From Pedosphaera sp. (GTDB taxonomy: Bacteria > Verrucomicrobiota > Verrucomicrobiia > Limisphaerales > UBA9464): a DNA stretch of 64,000 nucleotides. A model generated the notes under the pieces. That model worked only from the letters and a program-made list of their open reading frames with translations, did no database searches and had not been told where the DNA came from. The stretch is taken from positions 59,424-123,423 of the forward strand of contig SIBK01000004.1 of the NCBI GenBank assembly GCA_009695205.1. The letters are read 5' to 3'. The translations under genes and the position numbers were made by a program. Positions 46,662 through 54,800 of the stretch are shown piece after piece (position 1 is the first letter of the stretch; each line of letters opens with the position of its first letter).

Positions 46662-47309
46662 TCAGAACGCCGGTGGTTTTGGCTGGTTGAACCGGTTTTC
46701 CTTCCCGGCTATCAGCCGCCGGATGTTGGACCGATGCTTGTAAAAGGCGAGCGCGGCCAAGACAGCCGCCAGCCAGACGAGGCGGGGGTTGCTTTGCGTC
46801 AGCCAGGCTGCGAACGGAAGAATCAGTGCGGCGACCAGGGAGGCGAGCGAGACATAGCTTGTGAAGGCGAGCACCACCAGAAACGTTATTAACGCAAAGC
46901 CAAACGCGATTGGGAGGAGACTGACGAGAACTCCCGCTGATGTGGCGATTCCCTTTCCGCCCCGAAATCTCAGCCACGGGGTATAATTGTGACCTAACAC
47001 CGCGCACAAGCCGCCCACGATCGGCAGCCAAGCCCATGATTCCGGAGGCTGAATGCCCTTCGTGAGAAAGCACGCCGCTATCAAAACCGGCACCCCCAGC
47101 ACAGCAATCACACCCTTCATTGCGTCCACTGTAAGAACGAACAAACCAGCGCCCCTGCCGAGCACGCGAAATACGTTGGTTGCGCCAATATTGCCCGAAC
47201 CAACGGCCTGGATGTCCAACTTGAACAGACGCGCCACGAGCCACCCCGTGGGGATGGAACCTGCCAGGAAGCTGGTTAGGGCTGTCACAATGAAGGGCCA
47301 GTATGGCAT
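46662..47309 (-). CDS. plsY: Glycerol-3-phosphate acyltransferase (acyl-phosphate type)
   Basis: Inner-membrane enzyme that transfers an acyl group from acyl-phosphate to glycerol-3-phosphate, the first acylation in phospholipid synthesis. The product is 215 residues with about five transmembrane helices. The three signature motifs are SIPTGWLVARLF, the loop GSGNIGATNVFRVLG and GHNYTPWLRFRGGKGIAT. It is placed directly before gpsA on the same strand, giving a two-gene phospholipid unit. Confidence 0.95.
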   Translation of the reverse strand: MPYWPFIVTALTSFLAGSIPTGWLVARLFKLDIQAVGSGNIGATNVFRVLGRGAGLFVLTVDAMKGVIAVLGVPVLIAACFLTKGIQPPESWAWLPIVGGLCAVLGHNYTPWLRFRGGKGIATSAGVLVSLLPIAFGFALITFLVVLAFTSYVSLASLVAALILPFAAWLTQSNPRLVWLAAVLAALAFYKHRSNIRRLIAGKENRFNQPKPPAF

Positions 47310-47566
47310 AGCGCAACCAGTCTAGTTGATGAACCGGTGTTAGACGACAAGAATGCGGAGGAAGGCGTGTAACCCGGGGTGTAGACGTTCCCCTGGTGCT
47401 GTCGATTTCCAAGCTGAGAGGGAACGTGGCTTTGCATACAGACACGTTTGAAATCAGCCTCGGCGAAAATCACACCTGGTTCGTTGGGGGACCGGCCAGC
47501 CATGCAGTCATAAAATGTCATTAAATTCTGAGTTGACGCCCTCGCGGGAAGGCGTAAACGACCTTA

Positions 47567-47812
47567 GTGCTCCTGGAAATTGACGACGAGGTGTTTGGTC
47601 CCCATATCCCAACTGGGGAAGAACTGCAACTCGATCTGGCGATCGGACTGTTCATGAGCCGGCGGATTACCCTGGGGCGTGCAGCGGAGATTGCCGGACT
47701 CAACCAGACGCAATTCTTGTCCCAATTGGGGGAACGCGGGATTCCACTTCATTACGATACCGAGGATGCCGAACTCGATCTGCGAACCATTGAGCATCTC
47801 CGCCACAAATGA
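47567..47812 (+). CDS. UPF0175 family antitoxin
   Basis: An 81-residue small protein of the UPF0175 family, commonly the first gene of a toxin-antitoxin pair. The body DLAIGLFMSRRITLGRAAEIAGLNQTQFLSQLGERGIPLHY is the conserved helix-turn-helix-like core. Translation starts at GTG 47567. Its stop overlaps the start of the next gene by 4 bases (ATGA), the coupling expected for TA pairs. It presumably binds and neutralises the downstream PIN-domain toxin and may autoregulate. Confidence 0.85.
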   Translation: MLLEIDDEVFGPHIPTGEELQLDLAIGLFMSRRITLGRAAEIAGLNQTQFLSQLGERGIPLHYDTEDAELDLRTIEHLRHK

Positions 47813-48270
47813 TTGTCGTTGGGGACATTTCGGCACTGACGGCTCTGGCGCGCATCGAGCGATTGGAGCTGCTGCGACATTTGCAGCGACAGGTCGTTGT
47901 CCCCGAGGGGGTGCGTGACGAGTTCGTCCGGGCACATTTGCGGTTGCCGTGGTATATCAAGGTTCAACAACCCACGAATTCCGAGCATGTCGCCCTCCTT
48001 CACCGCTGGCTGGATTTGCAGGAAGCCGAGGCCATTGCGCTTTACAAGGAATTGAATGCGGATGTCCTGCTGATGGATGAGCATCTCGGCCGCCGCCTTG
48101 CTCACCGCGAGGGTGTCCACGTGCTGGGTTTGCTCGGCTTGCTGCTCCTCGCCAAGCGGGCAGGTCATATTTCATCGGTTCGGGAGGTTGTGACGCAGGT
48201 CCGGCGAGCTTGTGGATTTCGAGTGACGTCTGCCGCGGAAGACTTGATTTTCCGGCACGCGGGCGAGTGA
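47809..48270 (+). CDS. DUF3368 PIN-like toxin
   Basis: A 153-residue PIN-domain protein of the DUF3368 family, paired with UPF0175. The first acidic motif is IVVGDISALTALARI and the second region has LDLQEAEAIALYKEL. The third motif is DVLLMDEHLGRRLAHREG, then VLGLLGLLLLAKRAGHI. Together they supply the Asp/Glu metal-binding set of a predicted RNase. The ATG overlaps the antitoxin stop. The pair lies alone between plsY and a sugar dehydrogenase, with no transposase beside it. Confidence 0.85.
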   Translation: MIVVGDISALTALARIERLELLRHLQRQVVVPEGVRDEFVRAHLRLPWYIKVQQPTNSEHVALLHRWLDLQEAEAIALYKELNADVLLMDEHLGRRLAHREGVHVLGLLGLLLLAKRAGHISSVREVVTQVRRACGFRVTSAAEDLIFRHAGE

Positions 48271-48382
48271 TCCTGCAAGGAAGGGTGGCGCGGACTGAGT
48301 TCCTCGGCTCCCCCCTCTAACCTACTTTCACTTGCCGCCATTTCCCGTCGCTATCCGTCTTGTCTCCCGCTATCCTTGCCTC

Positions 48383-49699
48383 ATGCGATTCTCGTTCTTG
48401 CCACTTTTTGCCCTGGCGCTGGACTTGGTGTTTACCTCCTTCCCCGCCATCGCCGGTCCAAAGGTCTCCCTACAACTTGTGGCCGACGGACTCACGTCGC
48501 CCGTGGCATACGCCAGCTTGCCGGACGGCCGGGCGCTGGTGGTAGACCAGATTGGGCAGGTCCGTTTGATTGGGTCGGATGGAAAACTTTCTGGAAACGT
48601 CGTGGCCGACATCAAGTCGAAACTGTCCACCCTCAACCACGGAGCATTCGACGAACGGGGGATGCTGTCGCTGGTTTTGCATCCTGGGTTTTCATCGAAT
48701 CGTCGGGTTGTTGTTTCGTATACCGCGCCCCTGCGGCCGGGCGGTCCATTGGGCTATGATTGCACGCTGCGCGTTGCCGAATGGACACTGCCATCCGCAG
48801 AACCCTTGGCACTCAACACAACGTCGGAAAGGGTGTTGCTTGAAATTGACAAACCCTTTTCAAATCACAACGGCGGCAGGCTGGCCTTTGGTTCCGGGGG
48901 CTACCTCTATATATCTGTGGGCGATGGCGGCAACGGCAACGACCAAGGGCGACGCCCACCGACCGGAAATGGCCAAAACCTCGACACACTTCTCGGTAAG
49001 ATCCTTCGGATCGACATCGATGCCGCGGGAGGCGTAGCCGTTCCGAAAGACAATCCGTTTTCCGATGGAAAAATCGGACGGCCGGAAATTTTCGCCTACG
49101 GAATCCGGAATCCATGGGGAATGAGTTTTGACCGGGGTGGCGACCACGCCCTGTATGTCACCGATGTGGGTCAATCGATGTTCGAAGAGTTGAACATCAT
49201 TGTGAAGGGCGGGAACTACGGATGGTTCCTTCGCGAAGGATTCGTGGGATTTGACGCCCAAGCGCCGACCAAGCCGCCCGTAAATAAGCCAAAGACCGGT
49301 GTGCTTGGCGAGCCACTAATCGATCCAGTGGCCGTGTATAAGAACGTTAATGGATTCCGGAAGGATTCCGACGCCTACGGCATCAGTGTGACGGGTGGAA
49401 ATGTCTATCGCGGCCGCGATCTGCCCGAGTTAGTGGGACATTATGTCTATGGAGATTGGTCCCGAAGCTTTGTTCTACCTCAAGGTCAGCTTCTGGTAGC
49501 ACGCCGTCCGGCGCCGGACGCTTCGGGTCCCTGGACGGTGGAACCCATTGAACTAGCGTCTCCGGAGAAATTGGGAGCCTTTATTATCGCGTTCGGCCAG
49601 GACAACGACGGGGAAATGTATGTGATGACGAATGGGAACAACGGGTTGACGCCTGGCAAGGGAAAGGTTTGGAAGATCCGGCCCGCAGGAGCGCTCTAA
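48383..49699 (+). CDS. PQQ-dependent sugar dehydrogenase (soluble GDH-like)
   Basis: Exported six-bladed propeller enzyme, about 438 residues. The signal peptide begins at ATG 48383 (MRFSFLPLFALALDLVF, cleaved near AIAG). Family blocks are VADGLTSPVAYASLPDGRALVVDQIGQVRL, SNHNGGRLAFGSGGYLYISVGDGGNGND, GQNLDTLLGKILRIDID, FAYGIRNPWGMSFD and GGNYGW, which hold the catalytic His/Gln and cofactor-contact residues. It probably oxidises a sugar in the periplasm, but PQQ use is inferred from family and no pqq synthesis genes are nearby. Confidence 0.85.
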   Translation: MRFSFLPLFALALDLVFTSFPAIAGPKVSLQLVADGLTSPVAYASLPDGRALVVDQIGQVRLIGSDGKLSGNVVADIKSKLSTLNHGAFDERGMLSLVLHPGFSSNRRVVVSYTAPLRPGGPLGYDCTLRVAEWTLPSAEPLALNTTSERVLLEIDKPFSNHNGGRLAFGSGGYLYISVGDGGNGNDQGRRPPTGNGQNLDTLLGKILRIDIDAAGGVAVPKDNPFSDGKIGRPEIFAYGIRNPWGMSFDRGGDHALYVTDVGQSMFEELNIIVKGGNYGWFLREGFVGFDAQAPTKPPVNKPKTGVLGEPLIDPVAVYKNVNGFRKDSDAYGISVTGGNVYRGRDLPELVGHYVYGDWSRSFVLPQGQLLVARRPAPDASGPWTVEPIELASPEKLGAFIIAFGQDNDGEMYVMTNGNNGLTPGKGKVWKIRPAGAL

Positions 49700-49732
49700 A
49701 TCGGACAGTTCTGCGGCAGTCACTCATATCTG

Positions 49733-50158
49733 ATGAACCAATCTTCCAAGAGTTCCTTAATGCGGTTTCTCCAGCGTTGGCTGGTGTTGACCCTCGGAAT
49801 CCTTGTCGCCAATCACCTCGTGCGTGGGGTTGCTTACCGCTCGGTAGGCGCCCTCCTGGTTGCCTCGCTCCTGCTTGGCTTCTGTAATGCATTCGTCCGC
49901 CCTATCCTTGTACTTCTGACATTTCCCATCCTGCTAATCACTTTCGGACTCTTCTATTTTGTCATTAACGCCGGGTTGCTATGGGCCGTGGGTAGCCTGG
50001 TCCGCGGATTTGAGGTCAACGGATTCTGGGCTGCGTTCTGGGGTGGCCTGGTGATTTCCTTGGTGGGTTGGATCGTCAATCGCCTTCTGGGACATCCGTC
50101 CGACGTTCAGATCCGGACGGCTCGCTCCGACGGCAAGAGCCGAGTCATCGATGTATGA
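49733..50158 (+). CDS. Phage holin family 4/YvlD-like membrane protein
   Basis: A 141-residue small integral membrane protein with about four helices (LTLGILVANHLVRGVAYRSV, ALLVASLLLGFCNAFVRPIL, FGLFYFVINAGLLWAVG, FWGGLVISLVGWIVNRL). The NAFVRPILVLLTFPI segment is characteristic of the YvlD/holin superfamily IV proteins. Cellular role unknown; these are not phage holins in most genomes. Its 3' end overlaps the convergent SGNH gene by 14 bases. Confidence 0.8.
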   Translation: MNQSSKSSLMRFLQRWLVLTLGILVANHLVRGVAYRSVGALLVASLLLGFCNAFVRPILVLLTFPILLITFGLFYFVINAGLLWAVGSLVRGFEVNGFWAAFWGGLVISLVGWIVNRLLGHPSDVQIRTARSDGKSRVIDV

Positions 50159-51041
50159 ACAGTTGAGCGGTTTTCCCGGCGATAAGACGGGCGACGGACC
50201 GGGCGGCTCCCGGGGTCAGATGCGTTCCATCTGAAAATGTTGGCGAGATCCCCGACGCTCTGAGCTCGGGACCCAGTTCCCACTGGGGCAGCTGAAGCTC
50301 GCGCGCAAGTTCGTCCCCAAAATTGGCATCGCGCGCCGCGGGATCCTCCGGAACATCCGCGTGAGGGAAACGCAGCAAGACAACCTGGGTGCCCCGCCGT
50401 CGCAGCTCCAGCAATCCTTGCCGAATTCCATTCCGGTGCAGGGCACGTTCCTCGGGAGAACTGCGATCCCAAGTGATGGGAAGCGGCGCGCTCAGAAGGG
50501 CGGCGGGAGGGCTCGAAGTTAAGGGCGGTATCCGGTTGTCATGCGCATCGTTCCGGCGCTGCTTAAGCCAGGAGTATAGAAGTGATGAGGGGCGAGTCTC
50601 GGCTCGGAACAGTGAAATCCGACGGGCGAGCGAAAAGGTTAGACCGTGTGTGGCTTCGAGCAATTGCGCGTCATTCGATCCTGGCGGGATTCCGAGCAGA
50701 TTGGCCTCCACGAAAAGCCAGGGTGGCGGCGTCGACTTTTGAAGAACCAGCAGCTCGATCCCGAGCCGGGGACCTGATCCATCAAGACCGAGGTTTGCGG
50801 AACCTTCGAGCAGCGTCGCGCTGAAATATCCCGCAAGGAGGCGGCCGGTGATAGAAGAGCCGACGAAGACGGCCGGGCGAACGGGTTGGAATAGGAAATC
50901 CTGAAGGCGGATGACGTTGGCCTGATAATTCGACTCCGCGAGCTGGGCGCGGATCGGCAATCGTCGGAGAAACAGCGACCATGCCCCCAGTAGGAGCGCG
51001 GCGCAGAGCAGGATGTGCAGGGGTTGCCGGCCGGATCTCAT
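50145..51041 (-). CDS. SGNH-type protein partnered with an MBOAT acyltransferase
   Basis: About 298 residues with an N-terminal membrane anchor (HILLCAALLLGAWSLFL). The nucleophile motif FVGSSITGRLLAG and the late SDGTHLTPGAARSVARLI, with its Asp-x2-His pair, define an SGNH fold like that of AlgX/AlgJ/DltD partners. It starts 13 bases after the MBOAT gene end on the same strand, so the two form a unit. In such pairs MBOAT moves an acyl group across the membrane and the SGNH protein transfers it to a polymer. Polymer and acyl group are unknown. Confidence 0.7.
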   Translation of the reverse strand: MRSGRQPLHILLCAALLLGAWSLFLRRLPIRAQLAESNYQANVIRLQDFLFQPVRPAVFVGSSITGRLLAGYFSATLLEGSANLGLDGSGPRLGIELLVLQKSTPPPWLFVEANLLGIPPGSNDAQLLEATHGLTFSLARRISLFRAETRPSSLLYSWLKQRRNDAHDNRIPPLTSSPPAALLSAPLPITWDRSSPEERALHRNGIRQGLLELRRRGTQVVLLRFPHADVPEDPAARDANFGDELARELQLPQWELGPELRASGISPTFSDGTHLTPGAARSVARLIAGKTAQLFIHR

Positions 51042-51053
51042 TCGGTGTTTGTC

Positions 51054-52487
51054 TCAGAATTGGAAATAGATGAAGTCCCCGGGAGTACCGGAGTTCACGA
51101 GTATCAGGAACAGAAGAAAACCGAAGAACGGGGCTTCGAGACGGGCGGGCAACCGCCGGCTTATGAAATTCGCTCCGCGCAAATGCTGGATAATGACTGG
51201 CAGGGAGAAAAGGCTGATGACGTAGAGGGCCTGGGGTTGCGCACCCCAGGGATTGTGAAACAGGCAATGGATGTAAGCAATGACGTCGCGGAAGTCGCTC
51301 AACTGGAACAGCAGCCAGAGCAGAGATACTCCATTGAACACGAGAAAAGCTCTCAGGATACGGCCAGCCGTCCAGGTTTCGTTCGAGGCTGTATTCCTGC
51401 GGCTCCCCCCAAAAAACCGTTCGAACGCCAGGAGCACGCCGTGGGCGATTCCCCAAACGGCGTAGCTCCATGCCACACCGTGCCAGAGCCCCCCCAGAAA
51501 CATGACCAGGAATAGGTTGATATAGGTCCGGGTGGGCCCCTTGCGGTTGCCGCCGAGCGGGACGTATAGATATTCACGAAGCCAGGAAGACAAAGACAAA
51601 TGCCATCGCCTCCAGAATTCGGTGATACTTTGGGAGAGATAAGGCAGGTTGAAATTGATCGGCAATTCGTATCCAAACAATTTCGCCAACCCCATCGCAA
51701 TCAGCGAGTAACCGCAAAAATCCGCGTAGATGCGGAAGGAGAATCCATACAGCAGGGCAATCAGATTTAGTTTTGGGAGAACAAGGAAGAGTGGGCTGGC
51801 GAGGGAGGCCGTGGCTTCACGCAGGTTGTCGGCGACAACGAGTTTGAGAAAAAATCCGGTGATCAAATGCCGGGATGCTCCATCCCAATCAACGTCGGTC
51901 AGTCGCTTCGGAGAGATTTGATGGAGAAACTCGCCGGCTTTCACGATAGGGCCTGCGATGAGCTGTGGGAAAAAGGCCTTAAAAAACCAGACCCGAGCGT
52001 GAAACCACACCGAGTCGCGCGGGGTGGCCGGAAAGGGCAGTCCGCGAATCCCGGCCGAACCCGCGCGCCAAGCATCCACGACGAGGCTAATTCCTTGGAA
52101 CGTGTAGAAAGAGATGCCGACAGGCAGGGGTATGTCGCGAAACGAGACGTCCCACCGATTCAAGAGCGAGGCGGGCAACAGCAAGGGGCCAAGCAATCTG
52201 GCATATTTGAAGAATGCGAGCGCTCCGAGATTCGCCACGAGCGCGAGGACCAGCGCCCGATGGCGAGTGGTTCGGGAACTGTTGGGGTGTAGCAAGCGCC
52301 GTGCGGCTTCGGCGTTGATCGTGGTCGACGCGGCGAGCAGTAGCACCAGCCACGGATGTTCCCAGCCGTAGAAGACAAAGCTGGCAAGAATCAAGATTCC
52401 AAGCTGCCAGCCCAGTGAACGCCCTGCGTAGTGCAGGACAAACACGAGCGGCAGGAACACCGCAAACGACCAACTGGTGAAAGCCAT
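51054..52487 (-). CDS. MBOAT (AlgI-like) membrane O-acyltransferase
   Basis: A 477-residue polytopic membrane enzyme of the AlgI family, which passes acetyl or other acyl groups to extracytoplasmic polysaccharides. Typical blocks are MAFTSWSFAVFLPLVFVLHY at the start (ATG 52487), LPVGISFYTFQGISLVVD, FPQLIAGPIV, FRIYADFCGYSLIAMGLAKLFGY, EFWRRWHLSLSSWLREYLYVPLGGNRKG and the catalytic His in FLGGLWHGVAWSY. The in-frame extension to 52745 is hydrophilic and non-family. It is followed by the SGNH partner 13 bases later. Confidence 0.92.
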   Translation of the reverse strand: MAFTSWSFAVFLPLVFVLHYAGRSLGWQLGILILASFVFYGWEHPWLVLLLAASTTINAEAARRLLHPNSSRTTRHRALVLALVANLGALAFFKYARLLGPLLLPASLLNRWDVSFRDIPLPVGISFYTFQGISLVVDAWRAGSAGIRGLPFPATPRDSVWFHARVWFFKAFFPQLIAGPIVKAGEFLHQISPKRLTDVDWDGASRHLITGFFLKLVVADNLREATASLASPLFLVLPKLNLIALLYGFSFRIYADFCGYSLIAMGLAKLFGYELPINFNLPYLSQSITEFWRRWHLSLSSWLREYLYVPLGGNRKGPTRTYINLFLVMFLGGLWHGVAWSYAVWGIAHGVLLAFERFFGGSRRNTASNETWTAGRILRAFLVFNGVSLLWLLFQLSDFRDVIAYIHCLFHNPWGAQPQALYVISLFSLPVIIQHLRGANFISRRLPARLEAPFFGFLLFLILVNSGTPGDFIYFQF

Positions 52488-52770
52488 GATTCTCGGCGGC
52501 CGAATGAATCGGCCGGATCTGTACTCAGGATTCGCATCCCGAAGGGCTGCGCGGGCTGTTGTCTGCCAACCGGGAGCTGAGTCGCAAGCCATTTCGGCAG
52601 AACTGTCTCCCCGGGAAACCTCGAACCCACGACCGGCCACCGAAGTAAGCACGGGACCTTCGCTTCCCGCAAATCTTCCCACACCCGCGGATCCCTTGCG
52701 AGTTGAACGTTCAATCTGCTTTGATCCATCCCCTCTTCCGTTCACCGGCTGACTGCGATACGGTCCGTCT

Positions 52771-54732
52771 GTGGCGTCCCCTCCATCCGAACCGCCCAGC
52801 CAGCTCGTTCCTGATTACGAGCTGCTCCGGGTCATTGGCCGGGGTGGATATGGGGAGGTGTGGCTAGCGCGGAGTGTGACCGGCGTGTTCCGTGCCGTGA
52901 AAAAAAAATCGTCCGGCGCAGCCATTTCGCAGAGGAACGCCCCTATGAACGGGAATTTGCCGGGCTTCGCCAGTTCGCCGCGATTTCATTGAAAGAGACC
53001 CGCCAACTGACCCTCCTGCACGTCGGTCGGAATGACGCCGCTGGCTACTTCTATTGCGTGATGGAGTTGGCGGATGACGCTCGCCGCAGAACGGAAATTG
53101 ATCCCGAGGACTACACACCTGCGACGCTGCGGGAATGGCACCGGGAACAAGGGCGGATTCCCGCGGAGGAAGTGATCCGCATCGGCTGTGATCTGTCGCG
53201 CGCTCTGGCAAGTCTGTACAACCACGGGTTGGTGCACCGCGACATCAAGCCATCGAATATCATCCTGGTCGGCGGTGTGCCGAAACTGGCTGACGTGGGA
53301 TTGATCACCTCGTTCCGCACCGATAGCACCTATGTCGGCACCGAGGGATATCTTCCGCCGGAAGGCCCGGGCAAGCCCGCGGCGGGCATCTATGGTCTCG
53401 GGAAAGTACTGTACGAATTGTCGACAGGTCTGGACCGCATTAGTTACCCGTTGCTGCCGCCTGGGGTGGAGAATTATCCGGACCTGCGACACTGGCAGGA
53501 ACTCAATGTCCATCAAGGCCGAGATCAGCCCCGACCGGCATTGGCTGGCAGCAGGGGGAGCGGACAAGCAAGTTCGCGTTTGGTCGCTGACCACAAGTGA
53601 GCTTTCTCAAGTCGGAAAGAATATGGCCATGAGCGGGTCACGCCTTTTGTGTGAAGCGGGTAGCGAGAAGAATGACGTCTGGGAAGACGATGAAACGCGG
53701 ATACCCGTCCCTTGGGTAAACAACGGCTCACAGGTATTGGCTGGCTTTGAAGTGTATCCCAAACTGAAGCGATCGGTGACCGTTCTGAGTCGCCAGCCCG
53801 GCTCCAACGAGCCGTCTGTATTCGAAGCCGTCCTTGGAGGGAACGATGTTCCGGGCAGCGGGAGTGGGCCTCCACATCGCTTAGGAGGCTCCGTCTCGTT
53901 GGGGTAAGCCCGCAGAGTCCTCTGGTGATCACCTAAGAGGCCGACGGCAGGGCGGTGATCGCGCGTGTCGACGATCCATCCGTGTCAGCCAAGTCTCGGA
54001 TTGAATCGGGCCAGATTGAGGGGTGTGCCCTTTGCAAGGGATGGCCGTCATTTCACTTTGAATGGGAATCATGCCATTGAGTTGTTTGCGGCCGATTCAC
54101 TGACCCGCGTTGCCCTTTTGGAAATGGGGGCAAAGAACCCGGAGATGAGCGGTACCGTGTCGGCATTCTCCCCGACGGGCGATCGACTGGCCGTTTCCTA
54201 CAAGACGCGCCGGGACGAGCCCTGCCAGATTACCATCTATAAGCTTTTCCCGGGCGCGCCAAATGTCTGCACCCTGTTGACAAACCTTCCAATGGACGCG
54301 CATACCGACGGCATTTGCGCGCTCCAATTCAGTCCGCTCGGCACATGGCTCGCCAGTTGCGCCGAAGACGGACGGGTGAGACTTTGGACAACCGCCACTT
54401 GGGAGCTGAAACCCAAAAGCCTCAACCACCCGGGACAGGTGCACCAGGCAGTGTTTTCACCGGATGAAGCAGAATTCCTCACCGCCTGCACCTCCGTGCT
54501 GGGTCAGTTGGATACGTTGTCGCTCTGGAATGTGCCTCGCAATTCCCTTGCCTTGCCGTTGCTCACGGTCTCCAATCAAATGGTGCGGGTCAGCTATTCG
54601 AGTCGATATAAGGATTTTGTTTACTCCGTCATTAATCAAGTCCCAGCCCTTGGCTTGCCTCACGCCCGTCGCCTCCTTCCGGCAATGAACCAGATCTTGG
54701 ATCCCGCCTTGATGGCAAGAGCGGCACGCTAA
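52771..54732 (+). pseudogene. Disrupted serine/threonine kinase with WD40 repeats
   Basis: GTG 52771 begins a kinase domain (RVIGRGGYGEVWLAR glycine loop) that shifts frame at an A9 run (about 52902-52910). The second frame carries REFAGLRQFAA, HRDIKPSNIILVGG, KLADVGLIT (DVG instead of DFG) and GTEGYLPPEGPG, then is lost near 53505. There a third frame abruptly begins WD40 sequence (AEISPDRHWLAAGGADKQVRVW) without the usual transmembrane linker, pointing to a deletion. TAA at 53905 interrupts it again. The last part (53965-54732) has further WD40 repeats (LQFSPLGTWLASCAEDGRVRLW). Multiple lesions make it a pseudogene. Intact relatives are membrane-bound signalling kinases common in this phylum. 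Confidence 0.75.
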
Positions 54733-54800
54733 GCAACACCCCCATCGATGGCTCGGACCGCAAGGAGGAAATGGCCGCTCTTGAAGTTCCCTGCCCGTGA

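Noticed and set aside
49733..50158. Prophage holin
   Set aside because: Belongs to a chromosomal YvlD-like membrane family; no phage genes surround it.
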